Positions 55,846 through 64,000 of a DNA stretch of 64,000 bases are shown one piece after another. A program made the translations under genes and the position numbers. Numbering within the stretch: position 1 is the first letter of the stretch; every line of letters begins with the position of its first letter. Under the pieces are notes generated by a model. It was not told the DNA's origin and searched no databases. It saw only the letters and a program-made list of their open reading frames with translations. The DNA lies in the NCBI GenBank assembly GCA_016790225.1, contig JAEUOZ010000015.1, positions 1-64,000 of the forward strand, given 5' to 3'. The DNA comes from Rubrivivax sp. (GTDB lineage Bacteria > Pseudomonadota > Gammaproteobacteria > Burkholderiales > Burkholderiaceae).

Positions 55846-58347
55846 ATGAGCCTGGCTCGCAAGCTCTGGCTGGCTGCGCTCGGCCTGGCCCTGCTGCCGC
55901 TGGCCTTGATGGCAGGCGGGCTGTGGTTCGGCGTATCCGGGCTGGCCGGGGACGCCTCGCAGGCGCAACTGCATGCACGACTGGCCACCCTGCGCGAGGC
56001 GCAGGCCGAGCGTGTGCGCGAGGACATCGAGGGCCGCATCCTGGCCCTGCGCCTGATCAGCCAGAGCCCCGGCACCGCCCAGGCCCTGCGCGATCTGCGC
56101 GAGGGCTTCGAAGCTGCCCCGCGCGAAGACAGCGGGCCGGCCGCACGCACGCGGCAGCTCGGCCTGCTGGAGCATGTGGCCCAGGAATTCAACAGCGACT
56201 GGCAGCGCCTGCATCCGGGCCGCCGGCCCCACCTGGGCTCGCTGGCGCAGGATCTCAGCCCGCAGGCACAGCACCTGCAGTTTGCGTACGTCGCCGACAA
56301 CCCGCACCCCATTGGCGAGAAACAACGGCTGCAGGCGGCCGAGGGCGGCGGCGCCTACCACCGCGCCCACGCGCAGCATCACCCCGCATTCGAGCGCGCC
56401 CGCCAGCAACTGGGCGTGCAGGATCTGCTGATCATCGACAGCGCCAGCGACCGCGTCGTCTATTCCGTGGCCAAGGCGCTGGACTTCGGCACGCACGTGG
56501 GCGATGGCCTCACGGCCGACAGTGCGCTGGCGCAGGCCTATGCCCCGGTGCGTCAGGCCCGCACGCCCGATGCGGCTGCCCTCAGCAGCTTCCAGGACTA
56601 TCTGCCGGCCTACGGTCAGACCGCGGCCTTCGTGGCGGTACCCATCTTCGAGGGCTCGCAGCAGGTCGGTGTGCTGGCGCTTCGCTACCCGGTGCAGCGG
56701 CTCACCACGCTGCTGCAGGCCTCGGGCGCCACGGCCCGGCAGGCCCTGGGTGCCAGCGGCGAGAGCCTGCTGCTGGCCGCTGACGGCCGGCTGCTGAGCG
56801 AGCCGCGAGAGCTGCAGGAGCTGCCGCGCCGCGCGGCCTTCTACGAGCGATTGACCGAGCGCCTGCCGGCCGCGGCCCTGGGCCTGATGCGCGAGCGCCA
56901 GTCCGCCGTGGGCTTGTTGCGCGTGCCCATGGACACCTGGCCTTCCGGCCCGCAGGGCCGCGGCGAGCTGTGGCCGCATGTCGACTACCGCGGCGTGCCC
57001 GCGCTGGGCACGGCGCTGCCGGTTTCCGTGGCCGGGCAGCAATGGACGCTGCTGACCAAGATCGATGCCGCCGAGGCCGAGGCCGCGCAGCTCGCACTGA
57101 ACCAGGAGGCCGGCCAGCGCGTGGCGCTGCTGGCCAGCTTGCTGCTGCTGGCCACCGGGGCCGCGGTGGCCCTGTGCGTGCGCCGCTTCCTTGAGCCCCT
57201 GCGGCGCTGCACGGCCACGCTCTCGGCGATGGCGCAAGGGCGCTCGCAGGCGCGCACCGGCCTGACGCAAGGCGACGAGATCGGCAAGCTCGGCCGCGCC
57301 CTGGACCGCCTGCTGGACGAGCGCCAGACGCTGCTGTCCCGCGCCGAGCACGATCAGGCGCAACTGCAGCAATCCGTGGTCTCGCTGGTGCGTACAGTCT
57401 TCCAGCTGTCGCATCGCGACATGACCGCGCGCGCCGGAGGCGACGAGGACGCCCTGGCGCCCTTGCGCGACTCGATCAACCAGCTGGGCGATCGCACCGG
57501 CAGCGCCTTGATCGAACTGCGGCGCCAGGTCGCGCAGGTTCAGGCCGCCAGCGAGGCAGCCGCCAGCCAGACCGAAGCGGAGATCGGCTCCCGCCACGCC
57601 GAGCGCCTGCGCACCGAAGCGCTGCGCCAGCGGCTGCACAGCCTGCTGCCGCTGCTGATCCGCAGCGTCAGCGGCCTGCAGTCTGCCCCGCCCGCCGCTC
57701 GCTCCATTGCGGGGCCCGCGGCAAGCGCGTCCGATCCTTTCCGGGCCGCCCTGCCGCTGCAGCCGCTGCTGCAAGCCTGCGATCTGCGTGTCAAACGGCT
57801 GGGGGAGCGCGCCCAGGGCCTGCAGGCCCTGGAGGACATGACGCGCGATCTGGCCGAGGGCGCCCGCATGATCGGCACCCACCTGCAGCTGCAATCCCTG
57901 CACGCCGCGCCCGACGGCGCGCCTTCCGGGCAGACGACACCGCCCTGGCGCGCCTGGGTGAACGCGGCCTGCCACACCGAGCAGGAGACCGGCCGCCAGA
58001 TGCGCCAGCTCGTGAACGAGGCCCAGCGCGCCCAGCACGAGCTGAACCGGCTGGCCGAGGCGCTGCAGCTGCAGCCGCTGCCACCGGGCGCACGCGGATG
58101 GCCGCAGGCGGGCGCATCGCACTCGGCCGTGCCGGACACCCCCACACAAGCCTTGCTGGGGCCGCTGGCCGATGAGCAGCGGCTGTTGCTGGATGAACTG
58201 CGCACGGTGCTGGCGGACCTGGACGCCGCGTCCCCGGCGGCCCTGAACCGGCTGGACGAACAGGCGCGCAACGCCCAGGCCCTGCGCGAGAGCGCGCTGC
58301 GCCTGCGCGCCAGCGTGGACGATTTCAAGTTGCCTGAGCCGGCCTGA
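55846..58347 (+). CDS. methyl-accepting chemotaxis-like receptor lacking the hairpin tip (PilJ-like)
   Basis: An 833-aa membrane protein. Helix 1 is at residues 8-30, a large periplasmic sensory region of about 390 residues follows, helix 2 is near residues 425-447, then a HAMP-like segment and a helical cytoplasmic part to the end. That cytoplasmic part lacks the highly conserved MCP tip (canonical E..RAGE.G.GFAVVA.EVR.LA), and Ala/Pro-rich breaks interrupt it. I use ATG 55846; a TTG at 55816 is possible. By position it is the receptor of the cluster. Confidence 0.8.
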   Translation: MSLARKLWLAALGLALLPLALMAGGLWFGVSGLAGDASQAQLHARLATLREAQAERVREDIEGRILALRLISQSPGTAQALRDLREGFEAAPREDSGPAARTRQLGLLEHVAQEFNSDWQRLHPGRRPHLGSLAQDLSPQAQHLQFAYVADNPHPIGEKQRLQAAEGGGAYHRAHAQHHPAFERARQQLGVQDLLIIDSASDRVVYSVAKALDFGTHVGDGLTADSALAQAYAPVRQARTPDAAALSSFQDYLPAYGQTAAFVAVPIFEGSQQVGVLALRYPVQRLTTLLQASGATARQALGASGESLLLAADGRLLSEPRELQELPRRAAFYERLTERLPAAALGLMRERQSAVGLLRVPMDTWPSGPQGRGELWPHVDYRGVPALGTALPVSVAGQQWTLLTKIDAAEAEAAQLALNQEAGQRVALLASLLLLATGAAVALCVRRFLEPLRRCTATLSAMAQGRSQARTGLTQGDEIGKLGRALDRLLDERQTLLSRAEHDQAQLQQSVVSLVRTVFQLSHRDMTARAGGDEDALAPLRDSINQLGDRTGSALIELRRQVAQVQAASEAAASQTEAEIGSRHAERLRTEALRQRLHSLLPLLIRSVSGLQSAPPAARSIAGPAASASDPFRAALPLQPLLQACDLRVKRLGERAQGLQALEDMTRDLAEGARMIGTHLQLQSLHAAPDGAPSGQTTPPWRAWVNAACHTEQETGRQMRQLVNEAQRAQHELNRLAEALQLQPLPPGARGWPQAGASHSAVPDTPTQALLGPLADEQRLLLDELRTVLADLDAASPAALNRLDEQARNAQALRESALRLRASVDDFKLPEPA

Positions 58348-58426
58348 GGCACCCCAGCATGCGCATGCCGACCCCTTCCCAGACACCTCAGCAGCCGGCC
58401 CGACAGGCGCCGGGCAAGGCCTCACC

Positions 58427-60829
58427 ATGGAGATGAGCGACTTCCTGGAGGTGCTGCAGGCCGAGTTCGCCGCGGCGGCCGACGAGATCGACGACGCGCT
58501 GGCCGCGTGGGCAGAGGCCCCGGGCCAGCCGGCTGCGGGCGGACGCGACCGCGCCATCGAGCAACTGGAGCGCCTGGCCACCGTGGCGCGCCTGGTCGGC
58601 ATGGACGAGCAGGCGCACGCGGCCGGGCAGCTGCTCTCGGCGGCCCTGCGCTGCCCCGCAGCGGCCGATGCCCACGGTGCCGCGGTGCTGCGCTGGCTGT
58701 CGAGCTGGCGGCTGCCGCTGACGGCGCTGTTCGAACGTCCGGGCGAGGCCGAAGCGGCCGCCCGCTGGGCTGACTACCTGGCCGAGGAGCCGCGGCCCGC
58801 CACGGCCGAAGCCTTGCCGCAACCCGCGGCGGACAGCCCGGCGCAGGCCGAGCAGCACTCTGTACAGGACTCTGTACCGGACACGGCACCGGACTCTGCA
58901 CAGGTCTCAGCATCTGGCCTCGCGTCCGAGATTGAGCCTGGCCCTGTGCAGGCCTCAGCGCCAGCGGCCGCAGCGCCGACCACGCCCGGCGAAGAGCCGA
59001 AGGCCACCGCCGCGGCTGACACCCCACGCGCTTGCGGGCCCGGCCGCCTGCGGCTGGACCGCGCCCTGCTGGACCCGCTGATCGCCGGCGCGGCGCTTCA
59101 GCGCCAAGGCCACGAGCAGCTGGGCCAACAGCTGAAACGACTGGAAGAGCAGGTGCGCCAGCTGCTGGCGGCCCAGGATCGGGTGGAGTGTGATCTGGCC
59201 GAGCTGCGCCAGCAGCTCGACGTGCCACCGTCCGCTGACGCGGCCCTGCAGGCGCAGGCGCTGCGGGCCGACGAAGCCGCGCAGCAGGCCCGCACACAGG
59301 CCCAGGCCGCCAGCCGGCAGATGGGCGAGCTGGATGCCGCGCTGGCCGAGCTGAGGTGGCAGCAGCAGCAGCACCATGCCCAGCTGCTGAGGGCCCGCTT
59401 CCAGCCGCTGCAGCGCATCGCCAACCGGCTGCAGCGCGTGGTGCAGCAAGCCGCCCGGCAGGGCGGCAAATCCGTGCACCTGCAGTGGCGTGGCGCTCAC
59501 ATTCCCGTCGATCAGGAGGTGCTCGATCGCCTGGTCGAACCGCTGCAGCTGCTGTTGCGCGACGCGGTCGAGCACGGCATCGAGATTCCCGAGCTGCGAC
59601 TGCTGCGCGGCAAGCCCGCGCAAGCGTGTCTGACCCTCAGCGCCACGCAGCATGCGGGCGTGCTGCGTCTGGAGTGCCGCGACGATGGCAGCGGGCTGGA
59701 TCGGGACGCGATCGCCGGGCGCGGCTTCGGCCTGGACCGGGTCGCCACACATCTGCGTGCGCTGCACGGCCGGCTGCACATCGACAGCGAGCCGGGCGCG
59801 GGCTGCTGCGTCACGCTGGAGCTCCCCTTGAGCGCGGCCGCCCTGCCGGTGCTGATGCTGCGCGCGGGCCGCCACCGGCTGGCCCTGCCGGCTCACCGGG
59901 TGATCGAGCTGCTGCCCCCGCAAGGGCAGACCCTGGAGGCGGGCTCGTTGAAGCGGGGCAACCGCCAGTGGCCGCATCGCCGGCTCGGCCCGCTGCTGGG
60001 CCTGGAGGACTCGGCGGCACCCCGGGCCGCACGCGGCGTGGTGATCGCGAAGGTGGGTGCGCATGAATGGGCGCTCGGTGTCGACGAGGTCCTGGGCAGC
60101 GGCACGGCCAGCCTGTCGCCCTTGAGCGGGCCGCTGGCCGCCGTGCCGGGCCTGGCCGGCGGCTGGTGCGATCCGGACGGCCAGCTGGTCTGGCTGCTCG
60201 ACCTGGATGCCCTGGGGGCGGCGATCCCGCCTGAGACCCCGAAGGCGCAGCGCAGTCCCGAAGCGACGGCTCAGGCCGCGCCGCCTGGCGGACACGATCG
60301 ATCCGCGGACCCGGCCGCCGAGGCCCACCGCTCGCACTCCATGGCCGCTTCCGCCACGCCGACGCCGGCGCCGGCCGACAACCCGCCACCTGCCGAAGCC
60401 CCGCGCTGGCGCGCCCGGCGCTGCCGCCTGATGGTGGTCGACGACTCGCCCACCGTGCGGCGCGTGCTCACCCGCACGCTGGCCAAGGCCGGCTGGGAGA
60501 TCGTCACCGCCTCCGACGGCCGGGAAGCGCTGCAGCGCCTGGCCGAAGAGCCGGTGGATCTGGTGATCACCGATCTGGAGATGCCGCGCCTGGACGGCCT
60601 GGAGCTGGCGCGCGAGCTGCGCCGCACGCCAGCCAGCGCCGAACTGCCGCTGCTGATGCTCACCTCGCGCGACAGCGACCGTCACCGCCAGCTGGCGCAA
60701 GATGCGGGGGTGGATCGCTTTCTGACCAAGCCCATGGCGGACGCCGAGCTGGTCAGCGCCGTGGCGCAGGCCCTGCACGGCGAGCCGACCGCGGGGCTGT
60801 CCCAGCCAGCCGGCAGCCTCTATTCCTGA
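58427..60829 (+). CDS. CheA/ChpA-like hybrid protein with CheW and receiver domains, degenerate kinase core
   Basis: An 800-aa protein. Residues 1-120 are helical but lack a phosphorylatable HxxKG histidine-phosphotransfer motif. After an Ala/Pro-rich linker and a coiled coil (220-345) the ATPase has N-box LLRDAVEHGIEIPELRLLRGKP (split here as LLRDAVEHGIE and following), G1 DDGSGLD at 419-425 and a G2-like AGRGFGLD at 430-437, separated by only five residues where CheA has some 40. A CheW-like domain (470-600) and a receiver (667-785; Asp716, Lys768) follow. It may bind ATP poorly. Confidence 0.85.
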   Translation: MEMSDFLEVLQAEFAAAADEIDDALAAWAEAPGQPAAGGRDRAIEQLERLATVARLVGMDEQAHAAGQLLSAALRCPAAADAHGAAVLRWLSSWRLPLTALFERPGEAEAAARWADYLAEEPRPATAEALPQPAADSPAQAEQHSVQDSVPDTAPDSAQVSASGLASEIEPGPVQASAPAAAAPTTPGEEPKATAAADTPRACGPGRLRLDRALLDPLIAGAALQRQGHEQLGQQLKRLEEQVRQLLAAQDRVECDLAELRQQLDVPPSADAALQAQALRADEAAQQARTQAQAASRQMGELDAALAELRWQQQQHHAQLLRARFQPLQRIANRLQRVVQQAARQGGKSVHLQWRGAHIPVDQEVLDRLVEPLQLLLRDAVEHGIEIPELRLLRGKPAQACLTLSATQHAGVLRLECRDDGSGLDRDAIAGRGFGLDRVATHLRALHGRLHIDSEPGAGCCVTLELPLSAAALPVLMLRAGRHRLALPAHRVIELLPPQGQTLEAGSLKRGNRQWPHRRLGPLLGLEDSAAPRAARGVVIAKVGAHEWALGVDEVLGSGTASLSPLSGPLAAVPGLAGGWCDPDGQLVWLLDLDALGAAIPPETPKAQRSPEATAQAAPPGGHDRSADPAAEAHRSHSMAASATPTPAPADNPPPAEAPRWRARRCRLMVVDDSPTVRRVLTRTLAKAGWEIVTASDGREALQRLAEEPVDLVITDLEMPRLDGLELARELRRTPASAELPLLMLTSRDSDRHRQLAQDAGVDRFLTKPMADAELVSAVAQALHGEPTAGLSQPAGSLYS

Positions 60830-61029
60830 GCGCCCCCAGGGCCGGGCTGCGCCCAGCCCGCCCCCCGCGGGGGTTCAAGCAAAGTGGCAAAGCCCCATTT
60901 GCTTGAGAGCGCCCCCAGGGCCGGGCCGCGCCCAGCCCGCCCCCCGTGGGGGTTCAAGCAACGTGGCAAAGCCACATTTGCTTGAGAGCGCCCCCAGGGC
61001 CGGGCGGCGCCCAGCCCGCCCCCCGCGGG
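60828..61029 (+). repeat. 79-bp direct repeats, two full copies and one partial
   Basis: Units begin at 60828, 60907 and 60986 (gagcgcccccagggccgg), each 79 bases; the third copy diverges after about 61029. Each unit holds CCCCCGCGGGGG-like palindromes and a long hairpin (in the second unit CAAGCAA-GTGGC-aaa-GCCAC-TTGCTTG). The array fills the space between convergent genes, so it could help terminate both transcripts. Similar repeats occur in Comamonadaceae-type genomes, as far as I recall. Confidence 0.95.
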
Positions 61030-61078
61030 GCCGGCTCGCGGGTCAGGCCATCCGCGTCGGCCCTTCGAAGCGGCGCAG

Positions 61079-62311
61079 TCAACCGCGGCTGGAGGCCGCC
61101 GGCGCCCGGGGCACGGCCTTGCGCTGCGTGTCGTAGTCGGCCGGCACCTTCATCAGCGCAGCATCGGGCTCGCCGCGCTTGAGGTTCTGCAGGCGGTAGA
61201 CCACCTCGCCGGTGCGCGGATCGGCATCGCGCGAGAGCACGGTGAGCATCAGGTCCGGCGCGGTCCAGACTTCTCGCGTGATGAGCATGGGCTTCTCGTT
61301 GCCCACCTTCCCGGCCTCGATGGTCCAGGTGGTGCGTTCGCCATGGGCTCTCACACCTTCGATATCCCGCGCCGGCAGTGCCGTCACCACACCCGGCCCG
61401 CGGGGCGCCAGACGCAGCGCCTGGTAGCTCACGGCCGGCGGTGGCACGCCGATGTTGAAGCTGCTGACGCCCGGCAGCAGCGGGGCGCCCGGCTGGCGCG
61501 GGGCGCGCAGCACCTCCACTTCCAGCTCGCGCAGCCGCGAGGCGGCCTCGGCGTGTTCCGGTCCGATCACGACGACGGCCTCCGGCGGCAGCGGGGCGCG
61601 CACGGCAGCGGCGGCCGCTGGCGGGACACCCGGCACCGGCGCGACCGGCGGCACTGGGGCGACCGGGGCGACCGACGGCATCGTTGGCATCGGCGGGAGG
61701 GGCGGCGCCGCGGCACCCGGCGCCGCTGGCGCTGCGCGGGCCGCCTCGCGTGCGCGGTCCGCCATCTGGCGAGCCCACTCGCGCAGCTTCTCGGCATGCT
61801 CGCGCCAGGCCGAGGCATCCAGATGCTGTGTCTCCATGCGGCTGGCGCTCACCGTCACGCCGCCGCGGCGCGCCGTCTTGCGCTGCGGGTCCAGCACCCA
61901 GGACTCGTTGGCCACGGGGTCCCGCAGGTAGACCGTGCGCTGTCCGTCCCGGCCCGTCACCTCCTGGCGCGTTCGGCCTTCGCCATCGCGGCACAGCTGC
62001 GTGCTCTGACGGTTGACGATGCGGTTGCCATCGGCCAGCGGCTGGATCGACTCGTGCACCGCCTCGGCGCAATAGGGCGCACCCTTGACGATGCGCTCCT
62101 GACCGAGCTCGCGGCCCACCCAGCGCAGCGTGTCTTCGCCCATCTGGCTGGCGAGATTGAGCGCCATGGCGATCTCCTGCCGCAGCGTCTGGGCCAGGGG
62201 CGTGGTGCCAGCGGGCGCGGCCGGCGTGGCCAGGGCGGCGCCAGCGCCGGCACCGAGAGACAGCGCCAGCACAGGGCCGGACCAGCGGGACAGATTCAGC
62301 TTGGTCGACAT
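61079..62311 (-). CDS. exported protein with proline-rich linker
   Basis: A 410-aa protein with a signal peptide (cleavage near ALATP). A globular N-terminal half (residues 35-195) is followed by a proline-rich linker near residues 200-240 (PPLPPMPTMPSVAPVAPVPP) and a second globular part with ITREVWTAPDLMLTVLSRDADP. No known family is recognised, but the motif VWTAPDLMLTVLSRDADPRTG is characteristic of a conserved exported protein often found with sigma/anti-sigma genes. A fair ribosome site (GGAG) precedes ATG 62311. Confidence 0.72.
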   Translation of the reverse strand: MSTKLNLSRWSGPVLALSLGAGAGAALATPAAPAGTTPLAQTLRQEIAMALNLASQMGEDTLRWVGRELGQERIVKGAPYCAEAVHESIQPLADGNRIVNRQSTQLCRDGEGRTRQEVTGRDGQRTVYLRDPVANESWVLDPQRKTARRGGVTVSASRMETQHLDASAWREHAEKLREWARQMADRAREAARAAPAAPGAAAPPLPPMPTMPSVAPVAPVPPVAPVPGVPPAAAAAVRAPLPPEAVVVIGPEHAEAASRLRELEVEVLRAPRQPGAPLLPGVSSFNIGVPPPAVSYQALRLAPRGPGVVTALPARDIEGVRAHGERTTWTIEAGKVGNEKPMLITREVWTAPDLMLTVLSRDADPRTGEVVYRLQNLKRGEPDAALMKVPADYDTQRKAVPRAPAASSRG

Positions 62312-62401
62312 GATCAATGACTCCAGGCAAGGGGTGAAGGGGAGCAAGGAGAGGAGCTCGTGAGTGGGCGTGAGGGTGCTGGGGGCTGCGTGCGGTCCGT
62401 C

Positions 62402-63106
62402 CTACTGCGCCACCACGCGCACGGCCAGCACCGTGCCCGTGCCGTGCATCAGCAGCTCGGCACGCACGCTGTCGCCAGCGCGCGCAGGGTCGTAGGGCAG
62501 CCCCAGCAGGCCCAGCCGCTCGCGCGGCATCTCGGTGGCCACGAGCCAGGCTGCCATCGGCTGGCCGGGCGCGGCGCGCCAGACCTCGGGGCCGGCCAGC
62601 GGCATGAAGCCGCTGGCGAGTGCTTCGGCCCGCAGGTCGCCGGAGGCCGCCGCGCCGCGGTCCGTGTACGCCCCGGGCGCGGGCGGCAGCAGCAGCGTCA
62701 CCGCCACGGACAGGAGCAGCACCAGCGCCAGCGCCGCACCGCCGGACCAGGCCCAGGGCCGCCAGCCCCAGGCGCGGCGCCGGGCCGAGACGACGGCAGA
62801 CGGCCCGCCCCGCAGCGCGCCCGGGGTCTGGGGCAGGGAGAGGCCCGCAGTCTGCGTGGCAGCAGCATCTGGGATCCGTGCGCCCTGCCCGCCTGCTGCG
62901 CCCGGCTCGGGCTGCACACGGCGGGCACTGCGCATGGCGGCCAGCACGCGCGCTTCCAGCGCGGGGGGCAGCGGCTGCGCCTGCAGCTGTGCCGATGCCG
63001 CCAGCAGCGCCATCGCCAGCTTGCCCTCGGGCGGCTGCAGCGGAGCCTGAGCGGCGGCCGGGTCCGTGCCGTCGGGTGACTGATGTCGTTCGTCAGGGTC
63101 TGCCAT
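62402..63106 (-). CDS. putative anti-sigma factor, membrane anchored
   Basis: A 234-aa protein with a single transmembrane helix near residues 115-140 (GGAALALVLLLSVAVTLLL). The N-terminal cytoplasmic part contains LPPALEARVLAAMRSARR. It lacks the HxxxCxxC zinc motif of ZAS anti-sigma factors. The start is two bases after the sigma-factor stop, so translation is coupled. Its role as regulator of the adjacent sigma factor is an inference from position. Confidence 0.75.
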   Translation of the reverse strand: MADPDERHQSPDGTDPAAAQAPLQPPEGKLAMALLAASAQLQAQPLPPALEARVLAAMRSARRVQPEPGAAGGQGARIPDAAATQTAGLSLPQTPGALRGGPSAVVSARRRAWGWRPWAWSGGAALALVLLLSVAVTLLLPPAPGAYTDRGAAASGDLRAEALASGFMPLAGPEVWRAAPGQPMAAWLVATEMPRERLGLLGLPYDPARAGDSVRAELLMHGTGTVLAVRVVAQ

Positions 63107-63108
63107 GT

Positions 63109-63780
63109 TCAGCGTCCTTCCAGCCACTGCGCCAGGCGAGCGCGCGCGCGGTGAAGCCGGGTTCGCAGGGTGTTGAGTTCGATGCCGGCGATGCGCGCAG
63201 CCTCTTCGTAGCTGCGCTCCTGCAGATCCACCAGCAGCAGGGCCTCGCGCTGCGCCAGGGGCAGGCGCCGGATGGCGGACCAGACGGCCGCGCCGCTCTG
63301 CGCACGCACCAGCAGGGTCTCCGGCGTCGGATCGGGGTCTGCACCGCCGGACGAGAGGCTCTGGAGGCTGCCGGCCTCGTCATCCTCGTCCTCGGGCCAG
63401 GCTGTCTCGCGGCGGGCCAGCCGCCATTGGGCGAGTACGGCGTGCCGCGCCACCCCCGCCAGCCAGCCGCCCACCGAGCCGCGCGACAGGTCCACTGCCT
63501 GGGGGCGCTGCGCCAGCGCGACGAAGGCGTCCTGTGTCGCATCGGCCGCCCAGCCTTCGTTGCCACACAGTCCATGCACATAGCGGAAGAGCGCACCGGC
63601 TTCGCGGCGGTAGATCGCCTCCAGCGCAGCAGGCTCGCCTTGCGCCAGCGCAGCCAGCAGCGCAGCGGCGGCTTCCCCGTCGGGGGCTGCTGCCGCGCCC
63701 GCCGCCGGCTCGCGCGCAGCGTCGGGCGCGACCCGGGGTGTGGCAGGCGATCGGTGGCGAAGTGGCACAAAGCGCAGCAT
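63109..63780 (-). CDS. ECF-type RNA polymerase sigma factor
   Basis: A 223-aa sigma factor with region 2 (EAIYRREAGALFRYVHGL, AADATQDAFVALAQRP) and region 4 (RRLPLAQREALLLVDLQERS, YEEAARIAGIELNTLRTRLHRARARL). An extra N-terminal 40 residues is Ala/Pro-rich and non-conserved; the ATG at 63780 is the first in frame. The three-gene operon sigma, anti-sigma and exported protein reads off the minus strand. Confidence 0.93.
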   Translation of the reverse strand: MLRFVPLRHRSPATPRVAPDAAREPAAGAAAAPDGEAAAALLAALAQGEPAALEAIYRREAGALFRYVHGLCGNEGWAADATQDAFVALAQRPQAVDLSRGSVGGWLAGVARHAVLAQWRLARRETAWPEDEDDEAGSLQSLSSGGADPDPTPETLLVRAQSGAAVWSAIRRLPLAQREALLLVDLQERSYEEAARIAGIELNTLRTRLHRARARLAQWLEGR

Positions 63781-63840
63781 GAAGGATGGCAGGAGGGCGG
63801 GGCACCGGGGTTCAGCCGAAGTTCTGCGGCCGCCTGCCCT

Positions 63841-63869
63841 GGATTGCGCCGGAGCCGGCCAGAAGTTCC
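63841..63869 (-). promoter_or_regulatory. possible ECF promoter before the sigma gene
   Basis: Minus strand: GGAACTT (63863-63869), a typical ECF -35, with 16 bases to CAATCC (63841-63846), a poor -10 match. It lies about 60 bases before the sigma start, suggesting autoregulation. No other protein gene is seen in 63781-64000. Confidence 0.35.
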
Positions 63870-64000
63870 CACGATCGACACCATCGCCACGATGGCGGCA
63901 GTGGATGCCGCCACCGACAGGGCCGCAGCCGCTGCGGGCCCGTGTGCCGCGCCCCGGCCATCTGCACAGCCTGCAGTCTGTCTGGCGCGCAAGGCGGTGC

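Noticed and set aside
63093..63992. A 299-residue minus-strand frame covering the sigma gene
   Set aside because: It is out of frame with the sigma factor, has no domain and is rich in Arg/Ala/Pro.

Overview
The window is a contiguous piece of chromosome from a high-GC betaproteobacterium, most likely order Burkholderiales (the Comamonadaceae / Rubrivivax-Leptothrix-Ideonella neighbourhood). This rests on the 16S rRNA fragment at the left edge and on typical Burkholderiales neighbourhoods: a regulatory PTS (EIIA-Man, HPr, EI without EIIB/EIIC), dat-DUF493 and lipB-lipA, hemB next to hemJ, phoH-ybeY, rpe divergent from apaG, and an Lrp regulator divergent from a fused indolepyruvate oxidoreductase. 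No phage, plasmid, insertion sequence, CRISPR or tRNA was seen. I cannot name the species from sequence alone.

Layout. 1-1310: minus-strand 5' part of a 16S gene with its boxA leader and promoter. 1310-9929: PTS operon, an MFS exporter, a CaiB-type CoA transferase, a TlpA-like lipoprotein, and lipA/lipB. 10056-15754: a sel1 gene, then a long minus-strand run from hemJ down to DUF493 (VanZ-like protein, ferredoxin, alpha/beta hydrolase, D,D-carboxypeptidase, class IV aminotransferase). 15818-15930: a probable small RNA with an exposed anti-Shine-Dalgarno loop between hemJ and hemB. 15960-25761: hemB, CorA, ybeY/phoH, a NarL-type two-component pair, ruvAB, and small conserved genes. 25849-29258: a c-di-GMP pair (PAS-PAS-GGDEF-EAL and HD-GYP). 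29411-36870: an Ldh-family dehydrogenase, two cell-wall peptidases, rpe, apaG, a Gcr-like membrane protein and mltA. 36967-38869: a two-gene ATPase plus small acidic-motif partner of lower GC, a candidate defence module. 38919-44095: Lrp, the oxidoreductase and a Nudix protein. 44123-50593: a cache-domain kinase and its regulator, followed by a TRAP transporter operon whose large permease carries a nine-copy decapeptide repeat. 50693-60829: an STAND/AAA-like ATPase with a helical-repeat tail, then a Chp/Pil-like chemosensory cluster in which several components have lost hallmark motifs. 60828-61029: 79-bp intergenic repeats. 61079-63780: an ECF sigma / anti-sigma / secreted-protein operon.

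How the genes work together. Several blocks look like functional units: lipB/lipA (lipoate), hemJ/hemB (haem), ruvA/ruvB (Holliday junctions), the S66/M15 peptidases with the Ldh-family enzyme (possible peptidoglycan peptide or D-amino-acid salvage), cache kinase plus regulator plus TRAP (sensing and uptake of organic acids), and the chemosensory cluster. The observations I would look at first are the anti-SD small RNA, the degenerate chemosensory cluster with its pseudo-receiver/receiver fusion, the ATPase/partner pair, and the repeat-bearing TRAP permease.
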